Origin: Thereva unica
Lineage: Eukaryota > Arthropoda > Insecta > Diptera > Therevidae
Length of the DNA: 64,000 nt
Reading direction: 5' to 3'
Assembly (NCBI GenBank): GCA_949987705.1
Contig: OX465281.1
Span: forward strand, 84,968,543 to 85,032,542
Within the stretch, counting starts at the first letter, position 1, and each line of letters opens with the position of its first letter. Below the pieces are notes generated by a model. It had not been told where the DNA came from, did no database searches, and saw nothing but the letters and a program-made list of their open reading frames with translations. Positions 23,245-33,711 of this stretch are shown here, piece after piece. Made by a program: the position numbers and the translations under genes.

Positions 23245-24085
23245 TATTATAATAAATTTTTATTCTGTTTTCTGGTTTATTTAGATTAAATATTTTTACC
23301 GAATTATTATCACTTTTTTTTCACTTTTTTAATAATTTATCATTCTATTCATTCACTGATTTTATTATCAAAATTAAATTTATTAGCGTAAAAATTTTTT
23401 TGTTTTATTTAAAAAAGGTAACTAATTGAAATAAAATTAATAAAGTATAATCTTCTTATATTTCTACTTACTTTTACCAATGTTGTTAACAAAAAAAAAT
23501 TTTCTTAAACCTTAAAATGTTGATAATGTTGTTACGTCTTTTCAGTACTGCTGCTTCCCATAAATAGCCTGATGTGTTTTTTTTCCAGCAATTTTTTTGT
23601 GCCTCCTTGTAGATGCCAATATGTGTTGATGTTAAATTTCAAAAATTTGTGTGCACTATTTAATTCTGTGTTTGCACTTATTTATTCTCGTATATTTTTT
23701 CTTCAAAATTTTAAGGATTCAAAACAAAAATTTGTTTGCACTATTTAATTTGTGTTTGCACTTATTTAATTTTCCAATATTTGCCTTCAAAATTTTAAGG
23801 ATTCAAAAAAAAAATTGTGTGCACTATTTAATTTTGTTTGCACTTGTTTATTCTAATATTTCCACTTTAAACTTCCATCTTGAAATTGCAAAAAAAATGT
23901 TTCAACTTTTAACGTTGAATTTTGTTTGTACCTTTAACGTCCAAATCAAAAATTATTTTTTTTTTGTGTTTAACCTTTAACGTTAAAACTTTCCACTTTG
24001 AACCTTTAACGTTCAAATTAATTAATTAATTAATTATTTTCAACCTTTAACGTTGAATTTTAACAAATTTTTTCGAGCACTTTAC
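23245..24085 (-). other. Errantivirus 5' leader with tandem repeats
   Basis: An unusually long untranslated leader of about 840 nt. About three ~100-bp units with TTTAA...GTGTTTGCACTTATTTA lie at 23640-23860, and a short motif AACGTTRAA/CCTTTAACGTT recurs at 23905-24055. Leaders of related insect elements carry packaging or internal-initiation functions; whether this one does is unknown. Confidence 0.7.
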
Positions 24086-24096
24086 CGACTGCGCCA
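24086..24096 (-). other. Primer binding site, tRNA-Ser type
   Basis: TGGCGCAGTCG on the minus strand directly follows the 5' LTR, sharing its last T. It complements the CGACTGCGCCA 3' end of insect tRNA-Ser, the primer of the 17.6/297 branch. Confidence 0.8.
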
Positions 24097-24469
24097 GTTA
24101 CGAAATAAAAGATTCAATTTAAAATGACTTGAGCTTTATTAATAATAATTCAACCGTTCTTTATCGAGTACAAATCCAAACTGACTTAAAACTAAAAGAA
24201 TGCCTTAGAATAGACAGAGATCAGTTGTAACCTGATATTCTTATTTGTCGTTACTTCTGATTATCATTTGGGTAATTCGCTCTGTGTGATTTACTTCTTA
24301 GAAATTTGTCTGCATTAAGTGCATTGGAAGCGGATTACACAAATGATAATCTTTCTTCTTAGAATTATAATGTGCATAGGAAGCGCATTGTGCAAAATGA
24401 TAATAGTGATACGTGATATGTGCAAAATGATAAATAGTTACTTGGAATTACTTAGAATCTTACGTGACA
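24096..24469 (-). repeat. 5' LTR of the errantivirus
   Basis: 374 bp and, by eye, identical to 17071-17444. The probable transcription start is the A of TCAGT at about 24182. Downstream flank ATAT (24470-24473) completes the target duplication. Confidence 0.93.
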
Positions 24470-24726
24470 ATATAGATAGCGTTGGTCAGTGTAATACTTA
24501 TGAATCTCCATGGCCAAACTAGGATACAGCTTTATCACAATAATTAAATCAATGCAACGTGAAATAAAAGTTTTAGTTAAGAACGGATTTGGCTTATTTA
24601 GCTTATTGTAGATTGAGTTATAGCTCACAATTGAATATGTACCAAAAGGTTTTAATTAGTCGCCGCTTTGAGATTTTACCATCAACGCAGGCTTAGTTTA
24701 TTATACTACAATAAATCATCATAGCT

Positions 24727-25740
24727 AAAAAAAAAAGTACTCAAATTCATCAAGAATCGAGCCCTGGTCCTTTCGCACCCCGATTTAGCGCCTTCCCATT
24801 ACTCCAAACACTAACTTGTAGGAATGTGGCAATAAACATATTTATTCATGCTTACGTAAAAAGGTACATTCCAATGCTAGATAAGTGTCACGGTATACAG
24901 AAACAGAAGGTAATGTAAAGGTGCGTATCCACCAAGAGTTTTGTCTCCGCACTATCTCCATACATTATCCGCCAAAGTGTCTCCACCAAATTCAATGTTC
25001 GGAGATAAAAAATGTGCGGAGATTAAAAGTCCGGAGACTACACACGCACACCGATATTCCAGTGGATACACATCGTATCCATTGAAAAATCTTCTGGGTC
25101 GGTGCGGAGAACTTCTGCGGGGACTGTGCGCGGACATGTAAATCAGTGGATACTTGAAAAAAGACTTCGAAAAGTCTTGAAGTAGCTTCTTGAGGCGTAT
25201 CTTTTGTTTTCCAGTGAATATGGAAAACACGAAATATCTTAGGACAGGCAAGGGGATTATTTTGAAGAAATAGTTTTCGAACGCGGTTTTTTATGTGGCA
25301 TGGTCAAACTCAAGAATCACTCTTCTTACCACTAGACCGTCATGTCGACAGCTTCGAATACCGTAAAAAATGGGCGCCTGGTGACGTCGGCCGTAATGCA
25401 AAAACAAACAGCTTCGATTTTGTATGGAAAGCGGGCCTCACGTGACGTCAGCACTAAAATATCGTTTACGGTATACAGTCTTTTACACTACCTTGTTTCT
25501 GTATACCGTGGATATGTATAAAGTTTCGAAGAAAGTAAACAACTGAATTATGACAACAGATTTTCTATTATTTATGAAATGTATTTTGTATATTTTATGG
25601 AAATTGATAATCATAGGTAAAACGAAGAGTAATATAATACATATTGCCATGGATGGTGTTCACTATTCTTTGTCATAGATGAGGTGCAATTAAAATATAT
25701 CAATTCTTTCAAATTTTTGGCGGGTAATTATTGGTGTTGG
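24727..25740. repeat. Right inverted arm of the palindromic element
   Basis: 24727-24880 and 25511-25740 match, inverted, 12580-12890 and 42540-42912, including a tRNA-like module C (24745-24805, minus). The arm is split by the 622-bp TIR element at 24889-25510. Confidence 0.65.
24889..25510. mobile_element. TIR element with ~29-bp ends (622 bp)
   Basis: CACGGTATACAGAAACA at the left and its complement at 25494-25510 continue as inverted repeats for about 29 bp with an indel. The flanks GATAAGTGT and GATATGTAT agree at seven of nine bases; the empty relative near 43447 reads GATATGTAT. A 9-bp duplication would suggest a Mutator-like element, but decay leaves this open. No transposase frame. 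Confidence 0.65.
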
Positions 25741-25778
25741 TCTCATTGCGAGGTGGGGGTACTTGTGTGCGTGCACGT

Positions 25779-26823
25779 CACTAACATATAGAATGGACTT
25801 CTTATGAGGGATTTTTTCATGGCACCAATTTGTTCCATAGGCTACAAACCTTTTTTCACTCCATGTAAACACCGGAATCACTTTTGAAATTTACATTTTT
25901 TTAAATACGTACTTAAAACATTAAAACAACACAAATATTCTGTTTAAAAAAATTAATAAACACTATTTTCACTTTTTCTCGTTTTAAAATGCGTTTTTTT
26001 CATTAATTTGCAAATTTTATGTGTATCTGATTTAAGTTCTTAACGCCTGTTTTAGCAACTGACATTCTGTATGTCAAAATCCGGGGGTCTATGGGGAAAA
26101 CAGCAAAAGATATAAACATCACTATACCCGTCTATTTTTTTCTAATTGATTTAACGCAAAAGATATAAACATCACTATACCCGTCTATTTTTTTTCTAAT
26201 TGATTTAACCTGATTTTATTTCTGAGTGCTTCTGTCAGTTTGGGGGCTTATGGATGAGCGAGTCGCTATCCCTTTTTGGTGCCATCGGTTTGTATGGGAA
26301 CACTGACATATAATAATGGACTGCTCATCTGAAATTATTCCATGCAAATCGATGGCACCCAAAAGTATAGTTGTCGCACTCATCCATAGACCCCCAAACT
26401 GACAAGTAAGACTTTATATTTTCCCTTTTGCACTAGTGATGTTTATATCTTTTGCTCTTTTCCCCATAGACCCCCGGATTTTGACATACAGAATGTCAGT
26501 TGCTAAAACAGGCGTTAAGAACTTAAATCAGATACACATAAAATTTGGAAATTAATGAAAAAAAGGCATTTTAAAACGAGAAAAAGTGAAAATAGTGTTT
26601 ATTAATTTTTTTAAACAAAATATTTGTGTTATTTTAATGTTTTAAGTACGTATTTAAAAAAATGTAAATTTCAAAAGTGATTCCGGTGTTTACATGGAGT
26701 GAAAAAAGGTTTGTAGCCTATGGAACAAATTGGTGACATGAAAAATTCCTCATGAGCTGTCCATTCTATATGTCAGTGTATGGGAATAATTGCTGATGAG
26801 CAGTACATTATTATATGTCAGTG
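25779..26823. mobile_element. TIR element with perfect 8-bp duplication (1,045 bp)
   Basis: The ends read CACTAACATATAGAATGGAC and, on the other strand from the right, CACTGACATATAATAATGTA. GTGCACGT flanks both sides (25771-25778, 26824-26831). The empty site survives near 42508-42520. Internally, two ~330-bp inverted arms (about 25785-26100 and 26440-26780) surround a second, smaller palindrome centred near 26320, and a 57-bp direct duplication lies at about 26105-26205. The same family occurs at 32845-33711. CA-type ends with an 8-bp duplication fit hAT or P; no transposase is present. Confidence 0.8.
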
Positions 26824-27302
26824 GTGCACGTGCATATATGCTATGGATAAACAGGTGCCTATGTTTTTCAGTAGATGTTCTACATTTAAAGAAAAGTGAA
26901 GTGCGTGCGTGATTTTTTCTTTAAAAATAAAAAAAAAGTTACATTGAAGTGTAAATTAATACAAAAGGTGCGGTAAGCCGAATTTTTAACAATAATATAT
27001 GTATGTTTAAGTAAAATAATACACCTAATTCTGTTGTGCAAAGTGCATCACATTAGATTTGCCTCCAATCCAAAGAAAAATGTTTAGATTCGTTTTATAT
27101 AGTGTTTACATGTGTGATGTGCTTCTTTTTTTTTTCAATTTGACACATTCGAATTATTGGCCTCGATTCCCAGATCCGGCGGCTTGGAAGTGATCAATCT
27201 CCACTTAATATATTGTCATCCAGTCTGAAGTGTTATTCAACAGAAAGAATACCATGAAAAAGCGTAATTAGTGGCTAGTCTCTAGGCACAACATCCCACT
27301 AG
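26824..27302. repeat. Outer arm and terminus of the palindromic element
   Basis: Matches 41660-41768 plus 42165-42520 in inverted orientation. Contains GGCCTCGATTCCCAGATCCG (27160-27179), an end of the TIR family annotated at 41858-42162, here without its body. The terminus has a hairpin (GTGGCTAG/CTAGGCAC) followed by CTAG at 27299-27302. Confidence 0.55.
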
Positions 27303-27553
27303 TTTACTCTAAGAACACGAAGATATTCCTCTTTTACGCTAAAAAAATACCCGTTTTCGCTCTCTTTGTTGTTGTAACCCGCTTTTTCTCTGAGGGTGTC
27401 AATTTAGCAATTTTTGACAGAATTAAAAGGGCTATATATTATTGAAATGCCAGGTTTGTGTATAGTAAACATGAAATGTAAAGCAGACAACAAAACAATG
27501 TTCGTGTATTAATTTTATTTATTTTTTTTCCTTATTGTTTCTAAGTTGCAACC

Positions 27554-28003
27554 CTATGTATAATAATAATTAATTTCATTCCCGTATTGCAGTGAAGCAT
27601 AGTAATATCGCTGACAGCATTCATAATTACGATAATAAAAGCAACAGTAATAATAATAATGTGGGGGATAATAGCATCCGCATTGGACAGGACACGGTGG
27701 CGCTACAGTGGGAATAACTGGTGGATAAGTAGAAGTACTAGTGGGTATAACTGGTGGATAAGTAGAAGTACTAGTAGACATTGGAACGGTAGTTGTTGTC
27801 TTCATTCTTTGTGTAGATGCCGTAGTAACCGGTCGCACGGTTGTAGTCTCGATTGGCTGAACCTCAATATCCTGCGCAGATATACTCCAGCAGAGCTGAG
27901 CGACCACAAACGTCAACAGTAAGCTAACATTCACCTACACGAACAAATATATTATTAACAGTGTGCACTTTTTCTTCTAAACAACACTTACTTTCATTTT
28001 CAT
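27554..28003 (-). CDS. Host gene 1: small secreted Thr-rich, Cys-rich protein
   Basis: Two exons on the minus strand: 28003-27992 (MKMK) and 27934-27554, with a 57-nt GTAAGT...TAG intron in phase 0 between them. The product is 130 residues. Residues about 1-25 form a signal peptide ending SAQ. A Thr/Ser/Pro/Val region follows with an exact 33-bp duplication encoding two STSTYPPVIPT copies. The Tyr-rich tail has seven cysteines, including two CC pairs. It is probably secreted and O-glycosylated. AATAAA signals lie downstream at about 27514-27523. No family is recognised. Gene 2 at 56503-56983 shares the plan, the QDIE start of the mature chain and the intron position, so the two are likely paralogues. 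Function unknown. Confidence 0.72.
27717..27774 (-). repeat. 33-bp coding duplication in host gene 1
   Basis: A 33-base unit beginning ACTGGTGGATAAGTAG (plus strand) at 27717 is repeated without change from 27750, the second copy losing its last 8 bases. It adds eleven residues to the Thr/Pro-rich region without breaking the frame. Confidence 0.85.
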
Positions 28004-28420
28004 CACCCACTAAGAATTGAACTAATCCACTTAAAATGACAAAAACTTTCAAGAAAACGTCAATCTGAAATTAAGCTCCATGCAGGCAAGAGCAGAAAGC
28101 AATTTTTCTTAGAATGTGGCAATTACTTGCCCAAAGGTTATCATGCCCTAAGAGCTAATCGCCAGTTTCGTTATCTCCGATTGCTTCTAAATACAATTGG
28201 ATTCGTAATATTGCTGTGCAGGGGAAATATAAAAAAAAACTTCTTGGATCCCACTTGAATTCTCCACTGTTATCTTTAACTTGTTGATTGCTTCTTAATG
28301 CTCATAATCCAATTTATTTTCTAGGAATTAATTACACACATTTTTATTTCTTTGACTCTTATCAAGATTTTATGCAATCCGATTCAAATTACAGGTAATA
28401 CCAGATTTTTGCAGTTTTTT
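28004..28420. other. Upstream region of host gene 1
   Basis: No coding frame. A TCAGATT initiator-like motif at about 28064-28068 (minus) would give a ~60-nt 5' UTR, but no TATA box is placed to match. Otherwise nothing recognised. Confidence 0.35.
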
Positions 28421-28429
28421 ATGTGGCAG

Positions 28430-28960
28430 TTCTAAGCTCAAGCATCAGACTTTGTACTACCAGGAGCGCGTTCAAAAACCTTACTATGGTTAACTATGGT
28501 AAACTTTGCTATTGTCGGCATTGAGTCAAAATCTGGGAACCAACATTCGCATGAACTTTCACCGTATCGTGTGGAGCCGGCTTTAGACAAGCCCGCGCCA
28601 GATATACAATTCATGATAGTGAACTGATGTCCGAGATATTGAACTAGTTGAATTTAATGCCTTGAGAACGATGTACTGTACCTAACAAAATCCCCTTCCG
28701 TCTCAGTGGACGATGTGAATCTACCCACTTCCTAAAATCCTAGTCATAACTGATGATATGCGACCCAAATCTTTTTTAACGCCCAGGTTATGGCTTATAA
28801 ATACGTTTATAAATAGAACAACTCCACTGTGGAATAATTTTCCGCAGTCAGTATGTCCGCGCTCGTAGATCATCTTCGAGTTCAAACTTTAATTTCATTG
28901 ACACTTGAGCTTCCCCACATCCCACTAGCCTGTCATACACTCTTCTACCCTTCAATTCAT
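28430..28960 (+). pseudogene. 3' remnant of a non-LTR retrotransposon
   Basis: Plus-strand translation near 28810-28860 gives INRTTPLWNNFPQSV, matching INRTTRLWNNFSQSVF in the minus-strand remnant at 60062-59700, so both come from one LINE family (CR1-like C-terminal region by motif memory). A stop follows after CPRS. A tRNA-like scrap on the minus strand at about 28432-28480 recurs next to the other copy (59648-59695) and at 25290-25335. Confidence 0.55.
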
Positions 28961-30000
28961 TAGAGTCACGACCGCATAGAAGCAAAAATTATTTCTCTGG
29001 TTTTAATGCACAATTTGCATTGAAAAAGCAAAGTTTCCCAGAATGAAAACTTACTTTTGGCTGCCGTTTTAGCTTTTCTGAACCATTTTTTCCGAATTTT
29101 TTTCACTAATTAAGAACCTCTAATTAGCTGCGGCATGATAAAATAAAAAAATTCTCACAAAGTTGGCAACCTTTCTTAAGATTCGTGTGAACTCTCATGG
29201 CCATGAAATAAATTATGTATCTACTGAAGTTTGGATAAATCGATAATAATCCGAGGCTCTTTGACAAATGAACTCGTGTAATAATGAATTTTTTTCATGA
29301 TATCACAAATCATTTTATCTGACCGTGACTACCGCAAATGATATAATGTTAGTGTTCCTGTTTTTGAAATATTGTAAATCATTTCCGAATTGAATGACCC
29401 TCATGTATACATGACATGTGTACCTGAGTTTTTATTCACTCGTTTTCTGATATTGATTCATGGAAATTTTTTCGGCTGCCTTATTGCGACTGGTAGCATT
29501 ACTGAACTATGAAACGAAAATATGTCATAAGTGTATCTACATATTTCATGAATTTCGAAGTAAGGCATAAATATGTCACAAGATTACTATACTCAGTCAA
29601 GATGTTTCTGACATATACGGGAAATAAGTAATAATAAGATTGAATCATTTATCTCTAAGATTTTTTCCTGTAGATGAAATTTTTCCTATAGTTTTTGGTT
29701 ACATCTTTTAAAGAAATGAACTTCGATACTTTATATAGTTTTTCGTTATAAATTTGGTCCTTTTCAAATCTATTTTCAAAAAAGGTTTCTTATCATTTTT
29801 CAAATTAATAAGATTTACTGCTGTTAGATTTATAAGGGAGAAGTCATACCTTAAATAAACACATAACTATAAACAGTTTGCTGGGATTGGATCAAGATAA
29901 TACAAAATAAAGGATAATGTCATCAATTTAGGATGAGTATATGAGCGACAATCATAAGTAACACTAAAGTCATGTACCAAATTGCTAAATAGCTCTAAGG
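28961..30000. other. Gene-free AT-rich stretch
   Basis: Nothing recognised on either strand beyond short frames. No matches to other repeats of the window were noticed. Confidence 0.4.
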
Positions 30001-30004
30001 AAAG

Positions 30005-30296
30005 CACTCTACTAAAAAGCATGCTGGAAAGAGTGCGAACGGAAAACTGTTGTTCGGCGACAAGGAGCAACGTCAAAGATGGAGAGATTATTTCTTCGCC
30101 GCCCTGAATGGATCAGTTTCACAGAAAACACAAGAAAACAGAAACAATGCACAACCAATACAAAACACCAATGCAAGACAGGAATAGTAACCGACTCAAG
30201 CCTCCTAGCAGATGCGCTACGGCCAATCCTGGAATAAGCATGGAACAGCTGTATTTTACCGAAGGATTGGACGGAAAGTATCATAGTCAAAATATC
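30005..30296 (+). pseudogene. LINE remnant, upstream part
   Basis: Translation shows the endonuclease-RT linker style of the RTE-like element (a RQRWRDYFFAALNG block near 30070-30110, then DSSLLADALRPIL near 30195-30235, and VKIS at the end). Compare LKADSSFIVNALQPILE at 35190. The frame breaks here, and its continuation (KKGNLT...HNWRDI) is at 31890-31945, after an insertion. Confidence 0.6.
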
Positions 30297-31892
30297 AAAC
30301 TAACCACTAATTACGCTTTTTCATGGTATTTTTCCTGTTGAATAACTCTTCAGACTGAAGAGTTGGGATGTGGGTTTGACCCCTTCGGTCCACACGATTA
30401 ACTTCCCAGTATGATGAACGAAGATGGAATAAACTGACTTCTCACAAAATAGTTATACTTTCAGCACTAGTGGAAAATTGGCTAGTATCAGAACTGATGA
30501 CAAAGCAATCCCGAGTGAAGCTAGTTCAAATAACTATAATAGTGGTAAATCCACAAGGATTTTCTAGAGGATTTGTTTTCCTGAAGGTTAACAAACAAAC
30601 GTGTCCTTCGTATTTCGTTCGCTGCACTAAAGCGGGTGTTCAAATTCGTATTGAGCCTGCTGAAGCGCCGTTGACGAGCTGAGAAGCGAATGACTTCATT
30701 TGGAAATTCCAAAGCTTTCCGGAGATATTAGCAAACCTGTAACCGTTAAGTACTTGTCAGACTTGACCAAAAAGAACAAATTTTACGGTAACTACTGGAA
30801 ATCCCGGGATGAACCGCAATTTCCTGAAACTGCATCACGCGTAGAAAACAATTCCCCGTCAAAAAGTGCTAATCCAAGGTTTGAAAATTCGCCCTGTTTG
30901 TAAAGGGTAACGAAATTTTTGCACGATTTTAAAAGGTTGTCGGATTTTGACAAGTGATGTTATGTTCGAAGGCTATCTCTGTTCAGAACCCAAAAAAGAT
31001 CACTTCGTTTAGAACGGGTCTCATTCCTCGAGTTTAGTAGATATGTATTACAAAACTTGTCTTTCTGACAATTAGCCGAAGTTTTTCTATTTAAACAAAA
31101 AAGGCCCGACCGAATATTATGAAATTTCTTCGTTTATATTATTTTTTCGGCACCTCAATGAAGTCGATATAGTTTTTAGTTCGTGCGGTATCGTGCAGGT
31201 CCAAAAATCATAAACGTCGTTTAAACAAAAACAAAAACGGTTCGACCGAATTTTATGAAAATCTTTTCAGATCGTATTTTGGTTAATACTCTTCGAACGG
31301 CACGTCAACTAAGTTGATATCTTTTATAGTTCGCGCACTATCGTGCAGGTACATAAATCACTTATGTCATTTAAACCAAAAAACCCCTATACCAAATATT
31401 ATAAAAATCTTTTCAGATTATATTGTCGCTAATACGCTTCGAACGGCGCCTCAAGTAAGTCAATATCTTTCGAGATTCGGGCGATATCGTGCAGGTACAA
31501 AAATCACTTATGTCATTTAAACCAAAAAACCGCTCGACCGAATATTATAAAAATCTTTTCAGATTATATTGTCGGGCGATATCGTGCAGGTACAAAAACC
31601 ACTTACGCCGCTTAAACAAAAAAATGGCTCGACCTAATTTTATGAAAATATTTTCAGATCATATTTCGGTTAATACGCTTCGAACGACACCTCAACGAAG
31701 TCGATATCTTTTTTTGGTTCGCGCGGTATCGTGCAGGAAAAAATGACCACATCCGTACGCTCATACACACACACACATACTTCCTCCCAATTTTTTGCTT
31801 AAAATGCTCCTGGGACCTTGAAAGATGAAAATACGTTGAAATTTTCGATTTTCGGACCGAGTAGATTACAATAACTTCCTATACTGGGAAGT
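30297..31892. mobile_element. Composite insertion splitting a LINE remnant
   Basis: The LINE frame stops at about 30296 and resumes at about 31890. Between lie a fragment of the palindromic-element terminus (30297-30355), a Helitron-like tail on the minus strand (from 30356; same family as 58905), about 600 bp that match 58905-59530, and a minisatellite (31080-31745). The right edge has ATACTGGGAAGTT, the complement of AACTTCCCAGTAT at about 30400, so the ends of the Helitron-like part are partly inverted. Confidence 0.5.
31080..31745 (+). repeat. ~150-bp minisatellite, about five units
   Basis: Units are marked by ATCGTGCAGG at 31191, 31332, 31486, 31578 and 31729 and contain CGACCGAATTTTATGAAAAT and a CTTCGAACGGC block. 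Spacing is 141, 154, 92 and 151 bp. One unit is truncated by about 60 bp. Confidence 0.75.
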
Positions 31893-32060
31893 TAAAAAGG
31901 GGAACCTAACAATAAGCCACAACTGGAGAGACATCTGTCCCATATTTTATTGTCTACGATAACAGGAGCAATAGTCCGAAGGCTAAGGGGCAGCCACAGC
32001 AGGCTGAATTCTGAAAACGCCGCTTCTACATATTATAACCTTGAATAGAATAGCATAGTA
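31890..32060 (+). pseudogene. LINE remnant, downstream part
   Basis: Continues the RT frame broken at 30296: KKGNL...HNWRDICPI, an RT block 1-like sequence, then frameshifts with a degenerate GSHS(R)LNSENAA. Inactive. Confidence 0.5.
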
Positions 32061-32844
32061 GTCTCAGGGCCGACGCTTGCGTTTTTGTGCCCAGTGCACT
32101 ATGCGATATTGCGCCCCATAAGCTGTTCATTTGTCAACGCAGTGACAATGGAAAAAGACACAAACACTCGCTGAATGGGAGAAATAAGGGCGGAACACAT
32201 CCAGGCGTGCTTTGAACACATCCAAGACCAAAGCTGGCTGCAAGCATATCCAACCTAAGCGTTCAAATGGGATTGAACACATTAAAGCTTGTCTCGCAAA
32301 TTCAGGCCTTGGCCGCAGGGCTCGTCTCTGTCGGAATTCCGGCAATGTTGGAATTTGAATTCGGCCGAGGCTCTAGTTTTCTTTTGAAGGTTAAACTTTG
32401 AGGTTGGCATTTTGTTTGCGTGTTTATATTAAAAAAAAATTAAACGAATTAAATAAAAAATGTTAGAAAACTTCACTTTAAACAAATAAAAATTAATAAA
32501 ACTTCATTAATTTTATTTTATTTAGCACATTTACTTATGTCATATTAAAAATACCAATGAAAACTGGCCAACTAATTTTCTTTTATTTAAATGATTTTTA
32601 AATTTTACACTTTTTACAAATCACAGTGTTTGCTAACAAATTTGACAGCTGTCATTTGTTGGACTTATTGTGTTTTGAGTATTCCGCGGACGGCTGCGTA
32701 GCTCACCTCAAGAAAAGCTTTGAGAGATTAGCTTTAAAGCCAGCCTGGATGTGTTTCGGCCCTAATTTTCAAGATTGCAAGATAATAATGCGTATAACAT
32801 TAAAAAAAAAGTACATAGATAGGAAGTTTCAGATAGGTCAACAT
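32061..32844. other. Gene-free stretch
   Basis: No gene recognised. A similar phrase (CAGCCTGGATGTGTTTCGGC-like versus GGAACACATCCAGGCGTGC) appears in inverted order at about 32180-32230 and 32735-32760, so a decayed inverted element of about 600 bp is possible. Confidence 0.3.
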
Positions 32845-33711
32845 CACTGACATATAGTAATGGACTGCTGATTGACGATGCTGAATGGCACCATTTTTCT
32901 CCAGAAATAGAAAACCTTTTTCATGCAAACAATAGTAGATTGTTCTACAAGTAAAGAAAAGTGATAGTTTTCCAGTGAGTTTAAATATTTAATTCGCGAG
33001 CGAGCGTAGCGAGCGAGTGGATTAGAATTTACACGAGCTGGAAAACTCACTTTTCTTAGCGCGTTGAACATGCTATTTTTTCGGTAATCGTATAGAAATG
33101 ACGTACATTTAATATTGAAAATCAAAAATTGCAAAGAAAATATTAATACTTACATTGAAAATCAAAAATTGTAAAGAAATAATAATTGGTTAAAGTAGGC
33201 CATTTTCTGTTGACAATTAATCGCACTGTAATTAAAGTTATATCTAAAATCGTGAAGAAAAGTGTTGCTAACTAGAAAAGTATCACTTTTCTTTACGATT
33301 TTTGATTAAACAATGTACGTTATTTCTATACGATTCCCGTAAAAAAAATTTTTTTTTTTTTCGAATTTAGGAGAAAATAAGTGATAAGATGTTTGTTATA
33401 ATAACGGAAACAGATTTCCATCACTCATTTTTATTTATTAGCAGTTTTTTCATTAAATAAATGTATTTATTCCAAAACCGTGACGGTTATTTCCCCTGTT
33501 TAACGAAGTTTTCAAAATAGCTCAAGAGTGAGACAGAAGAACGAAAACTATACCTGTCTATTTTTTTCTAATTATGTTTATATCGCTGACATGTGCTGAC
33601 GAGTACAGTTCATTGGGATTTAATATGGGAGCGAGGCAGGAATAGCTTTTGGTGCCATTTTTTTGTATGGGATTTTGCTCATTTAGCAGTCCATGTACTT
33701 ATATGTCAGTG
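32845..33711. mobile_element. TIR element with perfect 8-bp duplication (867 bp)
   Basis: The left end CACTGACATATAGTAATGGA is matched by CACTGACATATAAGTACATG read inward from the right. GTCAACAT flanks both sides (32837-32844, 33712-33719). It is the same family as 25779-26823 and the broken copy around 38521/40706. No transposase. Confidence 0.85.

Larger units (their letters stand above)
17071..24469 (-). mobile_element. Complete errantivirus (Gypsy-type endogenous retrovirus, 7,399 bp)
   Basis: The order on the minus strand is LTR, tRNA-Ser-type PBS, ~840-nt leader, gag, pol, env, PPT, LTR. All three reading frames are intact. The two 374-bp LTRs look identical base by base, and a 4-bp ATAT duplication flanks the element (17067-17070 and 24470-24473). 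The undivided site in the sister MITE near 43037-43044 reads through TATATATA, matching the alternating pyrimidine-purine preference known for gypsy-group integrases. PBS type and gene layout fit the 17.6/297 branch of insect errantiviruses. With apparently identical LTRs it is a recent insertion and may still be able to be expressed; activity is not shown by sequence. Confidence 0.95.
16949..24726. mobile_element. ~375-bp MITE split by the errantivirus
   Basis: The termini AGCTATGATGATTTATTGTA and its complement (24704-24726) form 22-bp inverted repeats. Removing the errantivirus leaves about 375 bp, which matches the undivided copy at 42925-43292. No coding capacity. The host repeat sits between two inverted arms of the palindromic element, so it may be that element's loop. 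Confidence 0.75.
12395..27302. repeat. Expanded copy of a palindromic element with nested insertions
   Basis: The outer ends are inverted copies of a ~105-bp terminal segment (12395-12500 and 27200-27302) containing GTGCCTAGAGACTAGCCAC. Inside them come inverted arms (about 12580-13900 and 24727-25740) and a central MITE. The compact relative at 41660-43850 has the same order in 2.2 kb. The difference is due mostly to later insertions: a hAT-like MITE, a 3-kb block with tRNA-like modules and a minisatellite element, the errantivirus, and two TIR elements. Each end carries a hairpin followed by a CCCAC terminus, at 27299-27302 completed to CTAG, which recalls Helitron 3' ends facing outward; the class is unresolved. 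Confidence 0.55.

Noticed and set aside
22362..23284. Frames opposite or overlapping gag
   Set aside because: Shadows of the repetitive Asn-rich gag region; the gag frame itself is longer and has the right context.
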